A DNA stretch of 11,324 nucleotides, taken from NCBI GenBank assembly GCA_045594705.1, contig JAZNZB010000079.1, forward strand, positions 1-11,324. The letters run 5' to 3'. This document shows, in pieces, positions 1-7,266 of this stretch (its first letter is position 1; every line of letters begins with the position of its first letter). Position numbers and translations under genes: made by a program. This DNA is from SVQP01 sp045594705. Its GTDB lineage: Bacteria > Bacillota > Clostridia > Oscillospirales > CAG-272. The notes beneath the pieces are model-generated. The model saw nothing but the letters and a program-made list of their open reading frames with translations, was not told the DNA's origin and made no database searches.

Positions 1-2
1 TG

Positions 3-1328
3 ATTCCCGCAGCACTGCCCGAGCAGGGCTTGACGCTGGAGATCAGACCCGCACTGGTGAGCGTGTCGTATAACACAAGCGAGTACTATTCTGCCTCTTC
101 CTCTGTGGAAAAGGGTGCAGATCTGATCATCTATCCCGAACTTACGACCGGCGCATATTACGATTATCAGCTGCCTGTTGCCACCATCGAAGGCCATGAG
201 GGCAACGTCACCGCAACCGCAGTGGAAGGTGGATGGAAGTTCGGCGCAGTTTCCGGAAACGTAACGGTACTGCCCGCAGTCCGTACGCCCAAGAGTTTTG
301 GTGCGATTACGTACGTTGACATAGCGGACGCTCCTGTCATCACAAACAAGACGACGGATGCAGTCTATCTGAGCGACGTGGTATTCACGGTCCCCAAGGA
401 CCTTGATCCTACTCCTACTCATAGCGGCTACAAGTACAACGTAACCGCAACCGTTGCAGGGCAGTCCTTCACGACGTTCAGCGTTGTAGTAGACGAGACT
501 AACAGCACCTACACCATCCCCGGCGCGCGTGTGACCGGTGCAGTCGTGATCACGGTAACCAGAACCGACTTTGATCCCACCAAGTACACGGTATCGCTGG
601 GCGGCGACGCTTACAAGGATGCAACGTTTGAGAACGCTGCCGGTGCAGGCTCCTCCGTGTTGGTTGATAAGACCGGTACGGAATCCGTTACGCTGAACGT
701 GCACGTCAACGAGGGCCTGAACACGGGTTACAATTTCGTGGTCAAGGTAGACGGCGTTGAGGTAGAGCTTGATGCAGACGGTAAGGTGCTGATCGAGAAC
801 ATTGACGGCCACACGCACGTTGAGATTGAAAAGGAACTGAACGTAGACGATGCAACCAACGTGGTCAAGGTCGGCGACCAGGAAAAGAACTATCTGACCA
901 TGAACGGTCAGAATATGTGGCTGATCCAGCTGCCCAACCACGTAAAGAACACAGAGACGGCAGTGTACACCTACGCAGGCCAGAACATGTTCTGGTCCGA
1001 GGACCACAACAACTTTGTATGCGTGGTGATCAGTGCAGAGAAGCCCAGTCTTGACGCCGATCAGTTCGGGCTGGTCAGCGTGGCTGCAACCCCGACCATC
1101 GAGACCAACGATTGGGACGTCAACAAGTCGGGCGACCTTGACGCAAGTGACGCACAGCTGATCTGGAACATGTACAACAACAAGTACAACGGCATGGACA
1201 CCTCGGCGGACGGCGTCACGGGCGAAAAGTTCGTGCTGGCTGACGCCAACCACGACGGCCTGCTTGATACCAAGGACGCCGCCGTGATCATCGAGCAGAT
1301 CCAGGCAGAGCTGGCAAAGCAGCAATAA
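3..1328 (+). CDS. Secreted beta-rich surface protein with C-terminal dockerin (5' end outside window)
   Basis: The reading frame is open from the first base of the window, so the true start and any signal peptide lie upstream; about 441 codons are visible. Most of it is beta-strand-like and rich in Thr, Val and Asn, with loosely repeated modules ending in strands such as YTIPGARVTGAVVITVT and VLIENIDGHTHVEIEK. This is typical of extracellular Ig-like modules. The last ~70 residues form a dockerin: two calcium-binding loops, DVNKSGDLDASD (bases 1116-1151) and DANHDGLLDTKD (1242-1277), each followed by a helix. Dockerins bind cohesins and assemble enzymes or adhesins on cell-surface scaffolds, so the protein is probably exported and docked. 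No catalytic domain is visible in this part; one may lie upstream. No convincing terminator follows, and the next gene begins 54 bp later. The dockerin is well supported; the role of the rest is not. Confidence 0.85.
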   Translation: MPAALPEQGLTLEIRPALVSVSYNTSEYYSASSSVEKGADLIIYPELTTGAYYDYQLPVATIEGHEGNVTATAVEGGWKFGAVSGNVTVLPAVRTPKSFGAITYVDIADAPVITNKTTDAVYLSDVVFTVPKDLDPTPTHSGYKYNVTATVAGQSFTTFSVVVDETNSTYTIPGARVTGAVVITVTRTDFDPTKYTVSLGGDAYKDATFENAAGAGSSVLVDKTGTESVTLNVHVNEGLNTGYNFVVKVDGVEVELDADGKVLIENIDGHTHVEIEKELNVDDATNVVKVGDQEKNYLTMNGQNMWLIQLPNHVKNTETAVYTYAGQNMFWSEDHNNFVCVVISAEKPSLDADQFGLVSVAATPTIETNDWDVNKSGDLDASDAQLIWNMYNNKYNGMDTSADGVTGEKFVLADANHDGLLDTKDAAVIIEQIQAELAKQQ

Positions 1329-1382
1329 GACATCTCCGTTTTATCTCCATAGATAAAAAACAGATAGGAAAAAGGGAAGGAT

Positions 1383-2180
1383 ATGTCAAAGGTTTATGTG
1401 ATTGCCAATACGAATCCCACAGGATTCGTACTGTATGCAGCGACCGCAAACAAGGAGCTTGCGGAGTCGGTGTATAAAAAATTAAAAATGCAATACCGTG
1501 GAACCGAACAAGAGCAGTACCTGGAGATGCTGAAATTCAGTGACGAGCATGCGCTTGCGTTGATGAACGATCAAGAGGAGCCGACGAATGTAGTCAGCAA
1601 ACGAAAGATCATTGCCGAGGAATACCCGCGCAATCTGCTGCTATCCATGGCCGATCTTTCTTTGTACTCCAAGGGGATACCGACCGAGAACGTCACCGAT
1701 GATGTGCGACAGGGGCTTGCATATAGCCTGTCCTTGTTGCCCGTGCAGGATCAAGAGATCTTGCGGCTGCGCTTCGAGGAAAGAAAAACGTTGCGTACGA
1801 TCGGAGCAGAGCTTGGATACACAGGTGAGCGCATCCGTGTGCTTGAGCAGAATGCACTTTCGTTACTCTTGACCCCTCCTTGCCTGGATTATATCCGATA
1901 TGGCAAAGCGGGCTGCGAGGCGCGCATGGCGCAGAATCAAGAGTCCGTTCGGGAATTTGATGCCAAAACCCCGCTTGAAGAGCTTGGGATCTCCGGCAGA
2001 AGCCTGAATTCGCTTAAGAAGAAAGGCTATGACACGGTGGCTGATATTCTTCCTCTTAAGGAGAAGGAAATCACCTCGATCCGCAATCTTGGCGCGGGCT
2101 CGATCATTGAGATCGCTGAGACGCTGACAAGGATCGGTGCGGGTACGACTGCTTGGTCGAAATTCCTGCCGCAAAAGTAA
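1383..2180 (+). CDS. Sigma region 4-like HTH fused to RNA polymerase alpha-CTD-like domain
   Basis: A 265-residue protein starting at ATG behind a clear GGGAAGG site. Residues 1-65 have no family I recognise. Residues ~110-162 resemble sigma-70 region 4: LPVQDQEILRLRF, then a helix-turn-helix (LRTIGAELGYTGERIRVLEQ) of the kind that reads -35 elements. Residues ~196-250 resemble the C-terminal domain of RNA polymerase alpha: LGISGRSLNSLKKKGYDTVADIL, then the helix-hairpin-helix IRNLGAGSIIEI, close to the alpha-CTD pattern that contacts UP-element DNA and activators. There is no region 2, so it cannot act alone as a sigma factor. A role as DNA-binding transcriptional accessory or regulator is inferred. 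Such combinations occur in Bacillota, often on mobile elements. It lies 54 bp after the dockerin gene and ends at a strong terminator (2189-2215). Confidence 0.85.
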   Translation: MSKVYVIANTNPTGFVLYAATANKELAESVYKKLKMQYRGTEQEQYLEMLKFSDEHALALMNDQEEPTNVVSKRKIIAEEYPRNLLLSMADLSLYSKGIPTENVTDDVRQGLAYSLSLLPVQDQEILRLRFEERKTLRTIGAELGYTGERIRVLEQNALSLLLTPPCLDYIRYGKAGCEARMAQNQESVREFDAKTPLEELGISGRSLNSLKKKGYDTVADILPLKEKEITSIRNLGAGSIIEIAETLTRIGAGTTAWSKFLPQK

Positions 2181-2188
2181 TACATATC

Positions 2189-2215
2189 AGGGTCGGGCTT
2201 TAGCCCGACCCTTTT
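2189..2215 (+). terminator. Rho-independent terminator after the sigma4/alpha-CTD gene
   Basis: GGGTCGGGC (2190-2198) pairs perfectly with GCCCGACCC (2203-2211) around TTTA, and TTTT follows immediately. It begins 10 bp after the stop codon. Confidence 0.9.
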
Positions 2216-2232
2216 GTGCAACAGGGAGTTGC

Positions 2233-2261
2233 TTGCAAAATCAGCCGTGTTGTGATATAAT
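2233..2261 (+). promoter_or_regulatory. Sigma-A-type promoter of the XRE/zinc-ribbon regulator
   Basis: TTGCAA (2233-2238), a 17-bp spacer, and a perfect TATAAT (2256-2261) preceded by TG one base upstream (extended -10). Transcription would start near 2268, about 15 bases before the start codon, so the leader holds little beyond the ribosome binding site AAAGGCGGTGAT. Confidence 0.85.
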
Positions 2262-2282
2262 CGACCCAAAGGCGGTGATAGA

Positions 2283-2939
2283 ATGGAAACAAAGGAAATC
2301 ATTCGGGAGCTCAGAGCAAAGAAAGGGCTTTCTCAAGAGGAGCTTGCGGAAAAAGTGTTTGTAACAAGACAGGCGGTATCCCGTTGGGAAAATGGCGAAA
2401 CAGTTCCCAATACCGAGACACTCAAGCTGCTTTCCAAGGAATTGGACGTATCGATCAATACCTTGCTTGGCGCACCGAGAGAGTTGTATTGCGAATGCTG
2501 CGGTATGCGGCTTGATCATGAAAGCATCAGCCATGAAAAGAATGGGATTCTGAACGAGGACTATTGCAGGTGGTGCTATGCTGACGGCGAATATACGCTT
2601 GACGTTTGGAAACGCTATATGGAGATCGGCGGAAAAGAGAAGTTTGAGGAATTCAAGCAGCAGCTTGTCGGCGAATTCAATGCGCTTTTGCGCATGGAGA
2701 ACTTACCTCCTGTGAAAAACTTGAACGTACTGCCCGGTGAGTTTGTCAATTTGGAATACCGTTTACCAAACGGTGAGAGGGTCAAATTCCTGAATGATCA
2801 CGCTGCGTATCTCGGAAGTCAACTGGAGGGCGAAGCGGGAATATGCTACGGAATCGCGGGCAATATGGATTTTTTGCTGATCTGCTCCTATGAGGAGAAC
2901 GGTGAGAATCCCGAGCTTATCATTTTTAAAAAGAGATAA
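2283..2939 (+). CDS. XRE-family HTH regulator with zinc ribbon
   Basis: A 218-residue protein with its own promoter. Residues 1-60 are a Cro/C1-type helix-turn-helix (KGLSQEELAEKVFVTRQAVS, then RWENG and VPNTETLKLLSKELDVSI), the DNA-binding part. Residues 70-105 carry two CxxC knuckles, C70/C73 (CECCGM) and C95/C98 (CRWC), followed by YADGEYT; this matches the putative zinc-ribbon family zf-ribbon_2. Residues ~125-218 are a less familiar alpha/beta domain (FVNLEYRLPNGERVKFLNDH onward) that could sense a ligand; this part I do not recognise. The family is normally cytosolic and transcriptional. Its target cannot be read from the sequence. The neighbouring DUF1295 gene has a closely similar promoter and is one candidate, which is inference. 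It is bounded by terminators on both sides, so it is a single-gene unit. Confidence 0.88.
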   Translation: METKEIIRELRAKKGLSQEELAEKVFVTRQAVSRWENGETVPNTETLKLLSKELDVSINTLLGAPRELYCECCGMRLDHESISHEKNGILNEDYCRWCYADGEYTLDVWKRYMEIGGKEKFEEFKQQLVGEFNALLRMENLPPVKNLNVLPGEFVNLEYRLPNGERVKFLNDHAAYLGSQLEGEAGICYGIAGNMDFLLICSYEENGENPELIIFKKR

Positions 2940-2945
2940 AAGACA

Positions 2946-2979
2946 GACCGAGGAGCATGCTCCTCGGTCACTGCTTTTT
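2946..2979 (+). terminator. Terminator after the XRE regulator
   Basis: A perfect 24-bp palindrome (GACCGAGGAGCA / TGCTCCTCGGTC, 2946-2969) starts 6 bp after the stop codon, with a T5 run at 2975-2979. The T run is offset 5 bases from the stem, so termination may be weaker than at 2189-2215. Confidence 0.75.
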
Positions 2980-3002
2980 CTGATAAGTCAACGAAAAAGC
3001 CC

Positions 3003-3031
3003 TTGAAGTACGGAGAAAAACATGATATAAT
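3003..3031 (+). promoter_or_regulatory. Sigma-A-type promoter of the DUF1295 gene
   Basis: TTGAAG (3003-3008), 17-bp spacer, TATAAT (3026-3031) with TG at 3023-3024. The nine bases TGATATAAT are identical to those of the promoter at 2233-2261. The start codon lies 33 bases after the -10 box, behind GAGAGG. Confidence 0.82.
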
Positions 3032-3063
3032 GAGTTTAGATGGCAACATTGAGAGGATAAGAT

Positions 3064-3918
3064 ATGAACTCACTCAAACAAAACCGTGCGGCAAGCTTTG
3101 TTGCCGTGACGCTGGTATATGTGATCGCCGCTGTGGTGGGCGTTGTGACCTATCGCGCGTTGAGTCTGGATTGGTGGCTTGCCTTGCTGATTGCAGACGT
3201 GGCCGCCACCGTTGCAACCTTTGCGTTCAGCCTGATCTTTGGCAACGCCTCGGTCTATGACCCTTATTGGAGCGTGCAGCCGCCTGTGATATTGGCAGCG
3301 TTTGCCATTGACAAGCAGCTGACGCTTTTGGGGGTGCTTTTGCTTGCAGTCGTTTTCTTCTGGGGCGTCCGTCTGACCGCCAACTGGGCGTATACCTTTG
3401 GAAATCTGACGCACCAGGACTGGAGATATACCATGCTCAAAGAAAAAACGGGCGTGTTCTATCCCGTGGTCAATCTCGTGGGCATCCACTTAGTCCCCAC
3501 GCTTGTGGTGTACGGCTGCGTTTTGCCGGGCGTGTATGCCATTCGCGAAGGACTTGATGCCAATATTGCAAGCATTCTGTTTCTTTGCGTGTCGTTGTTT
3601 GCTGCGACCATGCAGGGAATTGCGGATATCCAGATGCACAAATACCGCAAAAACCGCACAACGCCCTTTGTCCGTACAGGTCTTTGGAAGTATTCACGCC
3701 ATCCCAATTACCTTGGCGAGATCCTTGTGTGGTGGGGCGTAGGCCTTTCGGTCGTTTGTGCCGCACCGTATGCGTGGTATCTTGCCGCAGGCGCACTTGC
3801 TAATACCGCGCTGTTTTTGGCGGTCAGCATCCCCATGGCGGAAAAGCGGCAGTCGCGCAAGCAGGGATATGACGCATATAAAAAGCAGACGAGAATGCTG
3901 CTGCCGATTAAAAAATGA
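3064..3918 (+). CDS. DUF1295 / steroid 5-alpha-reductase-like membrane protein
   Basis: A 284-residue polytopic membrane protein. Hydrophobic segments lie near residues 10-30, 38-60, 72-104, 132-160, 167-185 and 216-258. The C-terminal signature is clear: RTGLWKYSRHPNYLGEI (residues 204-220), then WWG, then a closing PMAEKRQSRK..GYDAYKKQTRMLLP. This is the DUF1295 family, related to steroid 5-alpha-reductase and isoprenylcysteine methyltransferase C-terminal regions, where the Arg-His-Pro-Asn-Tyr stretch helps bind NADPH or S-adenosylmethionine. The SVYDPYWSVQPP segment (63-74) is also typical. A membrane-embedded lipid or sterol reductase or methyltransferase is therefore plausible, but the substrate is unknown. 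It has its own promoter and is separated by 112 bp from the downstream operon. Confidence 0.9.
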   Translation: MNSLKQNRAASFVAVTLVYVIAAVVGVVTYRALSLDWWLALLIADVAATVATFAFSLIFGNASVYDPYWSVQPPVILAAFAIDKQLTLLGVLLLAVVFFWGVRLTANWAYTFGNLTHQDWRYTMLKEKTGVFYPVVNLVGIHLVPTLVVYGCVLPGVYAIREGLDANIASILFLCVSLFAATMQGIADIQMHKYRKNRTTPFVRTGLWKYSRHPNYLGEILVWWGVGLSVVCAAPYAWYLAAGALANTALFLAVSIPMAEKRQSRKQGYDAYKKQTRMLLPIKK

Positions 3919-3988
3919 TTGAGCTGTCACGCAGTGATTTACGACCGGATCGGCATGGCAGAGAAGATGTGTTCCAAAATATAAGGCT

Positions 3989-4002
3989 TATTCGATCGAA
4001 TA
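3989..4002. promoter_or_regulatory. 14-bp palindrome, possible operator upstream of the accessory operon
   Basis: TATTCGATCGAATA is a perfect palindrome in the 112-bp gap before the first operon gene, 28 bp ahead of its start codon. Position and symmetry suit a dimeric repressor site. A TATAAG at 3980-3985 could be a weak -10 box just upstream, but I see no good -35. Function is inferred from position only. Confidence 0.3.
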
Positions 4003-4030
4003 TCGGATAAACGGCATTGAGGGGGGACAA

Positions 4031-4540
4031 ATGAAAAAAGTCATTGTCATCGGCTGCCCGGGGAGCGGAAAAAGCACCTTTTCAAGGGCATTGCATCAAA
4101 AAACGGGCATTCCGCTGCATTACCTTGACATGATGTACTGGAATGCGGACAAATCCACGGTGGAAAAAAGAGTATTTCTCAGTCGCCTTGCTGCCGTGCT
4201 TGATACCGACGCATGGATCATTGACGGCAATTACGGTGCGAGTATGGAGTTGCGCATGCAAGCGTGCGATACCGTGATCTTTCTGGATTATCCGCTTGAC
4301 GTTTGCTTAGACGGCATTCGTGCGCGACGCACAAAGCCGCGCGAGGATATGCCCTGGATCGAAACCGAAGAGGACGCGGAATTCTTGGAATTTATCAAGA
4401 GCTATGAAGAACAGCAAAAGCCCCGCGTGCTTGCGTTGCTTGAGAAATACCGCGATAAACGTGTGATCATATTCAAGAGCAGAGAACAGGTGGACGACTT
4501 TTTGAACGGGGGAATCAATTGTGAAGCAAACCATGAATAA
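4031..4540 (+). CDS. P-loop NTPase, FlaR / DNA-topology-modulation-like kinase
   Basis: A 169-residue small nucleotide-kinase-fold protein. The Walker A loop GCPGSGKST is at residues 8-16. Further typical features are HYLDMMYWN (substrate lid region), WIIDGNYG (62-69) and DTVIFLDYPLDVCLDGIRARR, matching proteins annotated as topology modulation protein or FlaR-like adenylate-kinase relatives. These bind ATP and are presumed to phosphorylate a small molecule; the true substrate is generally unknown, and the historical name is not evidence of DNA topology activity. The start is an ATG behind GGGGGGA. It is the first gene of a probable six-gene operon, and its end overlaps the next start by 20 bp, suggesting translational coupling. 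Confidence 0.85.
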   Translation: MKKVIVIGCPGSGKSTFSRALHQKTGIPLHYLDMMYWNADKSTVEKRVFLSRLAAVLDTDAWIIDGNYGASMELRMQACDTVIFLDYPLDVCLDGIRARRTKPREDMPWIETEEDAEFLEFIKSYEEQQKPRVLALLEKYRDKRVIIFKSREQVDDFLNGGINCEANHE

Positions 4541-5318
4541 CGTCAACAAAACGCTATATATCCCTTTATACGGCAAGGCCTACGTGAGCAAGCGGAGCTT
4601 GTTTTTGCACGATCCCAAGGCGGAAGAAATCTGGGCGGCGGAGCAATTTGCGCTCAAAGGGAAGTCAAAATCCAAATATCTTGCGTACTATATGGGCATT
4701 CGTTCGGCTGTCTTTGACGCTTGGGTCAAGCAGCAAATGGAGAATGCCGATGACGCGGTGATCATTCATATCGGCTGCGGTATGGACAGCCGCGTGTTGC
4801 GCGTAGGGGAGAGCCACCATATCTGGTACGACGTGGATTTTCCCGAGGTCATTGAGGAAAGAAAACGCTACTATACCGAACATGCACGCTATCGCATGCT
4901 GGCGGGCGACGCAAGAGATCCCGAGGCGTGGCTTTTGCAGATCCCGCAAAGCAAAGTTGCAATCGTGGTCATGGAGGGCGTGAGCATGTATTTGACCGAG
5001 GACGAGCTGTGTGCCGTCCTTGGTACAATCGGCAACCGCTTTGACAAGGTCGCGCTGCTGATGGATTGCTATACCACCTTTGCCGCCAAAATGTCCAAAT
5101 ACAAAAACCCCATCAACGACGTGGGCGTGACCACTGTGTACGGAATCGATGATCCGGGCGTTTTGCAAAATAAGGATTTGCGCTTTGTTACGGAGCATGA
5201 AATGACTCCGATGGCATATATTGACCAACTGCGTGGCATGGAAAAGCGCATCTTCGCATCGGTTTACGCGGGCAAGCTTTCCAAAAAGCTGTACCGATTG
5301 TACGAATTCAAAAAATAA
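4521..5318 (+). CDS. Class I SAM methyltransferase, LCM (leucine carboxyl methyltransferase) family
   Basis: 265 residues from a GTG start, chosen because GGGGG at 4508-4512 is correctly spaced for it; the ATG at 4533 would be 20 bases away. The SAM-binding motif I is VIIHIGCGMDSRVLR (residues 80-94), followed by the acidic motif WYDVDFPEVIEERKRYY (102-118). The spacing and the D-x-D-x-P-x-x-I pattern are typical of the LCM/PPM/TcmP family of O-methyltransferases, which methylate carboxyl groups or small-molecule acceptors. MLAGDARDP and VVMEGVSMYL supply the later motifs. Family members include TcmP-type polyketide methyltransferases, but no polyketide genes are present here. Cytosolic; substrate unknown. 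It overlaps the kinase upstream by 20 bp and precedes the GH43 gene by 25 bp. Confidence 0.88.
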   Translation: MKQTMNNVNKTLYIPLYGKAYVSKRSLFLHDPKAEEIWAAEQFALKGKSKSKYLAYYMGIRSAVFDAWVKQQMENADDAVIIHIGCGMDSRVLRVGESHHIWYDVDFPEVIEERKRYYTEHARYRMLAGDARDPEAWLLQIPQSKVAIVVMEGVSMYLTEDELCAVLGTIGNRFDKVALLMDCYTTFAAKMSKYKNPINDVGVTTVYGIDDPGVLQNKDLRFVTEHEMTPMAYIDQLRGMEKRIFASVYAGKLSKKLYRLYEFKK

Positions 5319-5343
5319 GACAGAAATCATCCAAGGAGACGAC

Positions 5344-6444
5344 ATGAACACTTATTATCGCATACTTGTGCTGCTTTTGCTTGCAGCCATGATCCTTTCG
5401 TTTGCAGCTTGCAAGGAAGGGGATACGCCCGCGCAGCCCGACACAGAGTCCCTGACAACCCAGGCTGCAACAGAACCCGAAACCGAAATTGCAACAGAGG
5501 AGGATACTACCATGCACATCACCGTTCAAAACCCCATTCACGACGGCGGCGGTGACCCTTGGGTCGTGGAGCATGAGGGTGTGTATTACTATTGCTACTC
5601 GGCAGGAAACGGCGTCAGCGTTGCAAAAGTGCCCTCTATCTCGGAGCTTTCGCAAAGCGGACGACGCATCTATATTGCCCCCGAGGGCACCATGTATTCG
5701 CACGAATACTGGGCTCCCGAGCTGCATTATATCAATGGCGAGTGGTATATTTACGTAGCAGCCGACGATGGCAATAACCACAATCACCGCATGTACGTGC
5801 TCAAGGGTACGTCGCAGGACCCTACGCAACGCTTTGAAATGGTGGGACAGATCACCGACCCGAGCAACAAATGGGCGATCGACGGCACGGTCATGCAGCA
5901 AAACGGAGAGCTCTACTTTATCTGGTCGGGCTGGGAGGGCGACGTCAACGTGGCGCAGAATATCTATATTGCACACATGAGCGATCCTTGCACCATTGAT
6001 TCCGAGCGCGTTTGCCTGTCCGTTCCCGAGTACAGCTGGGAAAAGGTAGGCGAGCCCTATATCAACGAGGGGCCGGCCGTGCTGCAGCACGACGGTAAGA
6101 CCTTCCTTGTGTATTCCGCATCGGGCAGCTGGACGGATGACTACTGCCTTGGCATGCTGACCTTGACGGGTGACGACCCCATGAACCCCGAGCACTGGGA
6201 AAAGGAGCGCAAGCCGGTATTCAGAAAGCGTCCGGGCGTTTGCTATGGCCCGGGTCATAACTCGTTCTGTCAGGCATCGGACGGCAGCGTGTGGATGATT
6301 TATCACGCAAACCTTGTCTCGGGCACAGGCTGGAGCGGCCGCTCGATCTGGATCTCTCCCGTGACCTTTGACGAGAACGGTGCCCCCGAGTTCGGCACAC
6401 CCAAAAAGCAAGTCAAGTACCCGCTGGAGCAGCTTGAGGAGTAA
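5344..6444 (+). CDS. GH43-family glycoside hydrolase, lipoprotein
   Basis: 366 residues from ATG 5344, chosen because AAGGAG sits 5 bases upstream and the protein then begins with a lipoprotein signal (hydrophobic RILVLLLLAAMILSF, lipobox SFAAC, lipidated Cys 23). A Thr/Glu-rich linker (residues ~24-56) precedes a five-bladed beta-propeller of the GH43 type. The three catalytic residues are visible in order: general base Asp 71 (GGGDPWV), pKa-modulating Asp 180 (WAIDGT) and general acid Glu 242 (NEGPAVL). A His in YGPGHNSF (305) matches the usual metal-binding position. GH43 enzymes remove arabinose, xylose or galactose residues from plant polysaccharides, with inversion; the substrate here cannot be assigned. 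It should sit on the outer face of the membrane. It lies within the accessory operon, 22 bp before the GNAT gene. Confidence 0.92.
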   Translation: MNTYYRILVLLLLAAMILSFAACKEGDTPAQPDTESLTTQAATEPETEIATEEDTTMHITVQNPIHDGGGDPWVVEHEGVYYYCYSAGNGVSVAKVPSISELSQSGRRIYIAPEGTMYSHEYWAPELHYINGEWYIYVAADDGNNHNHRMYVLKGTSQDPTQRFEMVGQITDPSNKWAIDGTVMQQNGELYFIWSGWEGDVNVAQNIYIAHMSDPCTIDSERVCLSVPEYSWEKVGEPYINEGPAVLQHDGKTFLVYSASGSWTDDYCLGMLTLTGDDPMNPEHWEKERKPVFRKRPGVCYGPGHNSFCQASDGSVWMIYHANLVSGTGWSGRSIWISPVTFDENGAPEFGTPKKQVKYPLEQLEE

Positions 6445-6466
6445 TATTCCGTCGGAGAAGTAAGCT

Positions 6467-7246
6467 ATGACCAACCAAGAAATTTTGAAGATCGCCATGG
6501 CGCAATCTGCCATCGACCTTTGCGCCGAGCCTACGGACTTTGAAAAGAGTGAGAACATCGTCGTCACGTCGCACGAAAGTGACGGCGCAAGGCGGTATCT
6601 CAAGCTCCCGTTTTCCTGTCAGCTCGTGTCATACGGAAACAACATGGTGGCATCGGTGTCGCCCGAATTTCGCCAGATCACCGAGAATTACGTAAACAAA
6701 TATCCCGTGGAGCATCTGTTTGAAACGCCGCATTTGCACGTGCTCAACGAGGCTCTGATGGCAAAAGGACAGAAGATCTGCTTTATGGCGGAGTATTTTC
6801 TGCCCGATGTGGGCGCTCTGCGCGAACGGGTCGTCGAAGGCGCCGACCCCTACGAATTGAGATTGTTGACACAGTCCGACTTTGCCGACTTATACTTGCC
6901 CGAATGGTCAAATGCGCTCTGCAAGGACAGACGTCACCTTGACGTGCTTGGTGTTGGCGCATACGATAACGGGAAGCTCGTCGGTCTTGCAGGCTGTTCT
7001 GCCGACTGCGACACCATGTGGCAGATCGGAATTGACGTGCTTCCCGCGTATCGCAGGCAGGGAATTGCCTCGGTGCTGACAAGCCGTCTTGCCATGGAGA
7101 TTCTGAATCGCGGCAAGGTTCCTTTTTACTGCGCCGCTTGGTGCAATATCAAATCCGTTCGCAACGCCATCAAAAGTGGCTTCCGTCCCGCGTGGGTAGA
7201 AATGACGGCAAAGCCGTGCGAGACGGTGGATGGGATGAACCAATAG
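6467..7246 (+). CDS. GNAT-family N-acetyltransferase
   Basis: 259 residues; ATG behind GGAGAAG. Residues 1-120 are an N-terminal domain starting MTNQEILKIAMAQSAIDL, an opening I associate with clostridial GNAT-type proteins. Residues ~130-250 are the GNAT fold: strand/turn GVGAYDNGKLVGLAGCSAD, then motif A IGIDVLPAYRRQGIASVL with the acetyl-CoA pyrophosphate loop RRQGIA (196-201), then AAWCNIKSVRNAIKSGF, the usual end of the family. It should transfer an acetyl group from acetyl-CoA to an amine; the acceptor is unknown. The first 102 bases recur as a start-less relic at 8970-9071, about 82% identical by my hand count, so the genome has held at least two members of this family. Likely co-transcribed with its neighbours (gaps of 22 and 20 bp). 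Confidence 0.9.
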   Translation: MTNQEILKIAMAQSAIDLCAEPTDFEKSENIVVTSHESDGARRYLKLPFSCQLVSYGNNMVASVSPEFRQITENYVNKYPVEHLFETPHLHVLNEALMAKGQKICFMAEYFLPDVGALRERVVEGADPYELRLLTQSDFADLYLPEWSNALCKDRRHLDVLGVGAYDNGKLVGLAGCSADCDTMWQIGIDVLPAYRRQGIASVLTSRLAMEILNRGKVPFYCAAWCNIKSVRNAIKSGFRPAWVEMTAKPCETVDGMNQ

Positions 7247-7266
7247 AAATTGACGAGGTAAGAAAT

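Noticed and set aside
1339..1358. Hairpin TTTTATCT-ccat-AGATAAAA after the dockerin gene as a terminator
   Set aside because: The stem is entirely weak A/T pairing apart from one C-G, and no T run follows on the plus strand. It is unlikely to terminate transcription.
2973..3000. Inverted repeat GCTTTTTC / GAAAAAGC as a separate terminator or operator
   Set aside because: The 8-bp arms are A/T-rich and 12 bases apart, overlap the T run of the preceding terminator, and sit just upstream of the -35 box. It could be an operator, but chance is as good an explanation.
5308..6603. 431-codon open frame on the minus strand
   Set aside because: It lies opposite the GH43 gene, whose plus-strand frame has a lipobox, three catalytic acids and a proper ribosome binding site. 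The minus frame has no recognisable domain; it is open because of the base composition of the sense gene.
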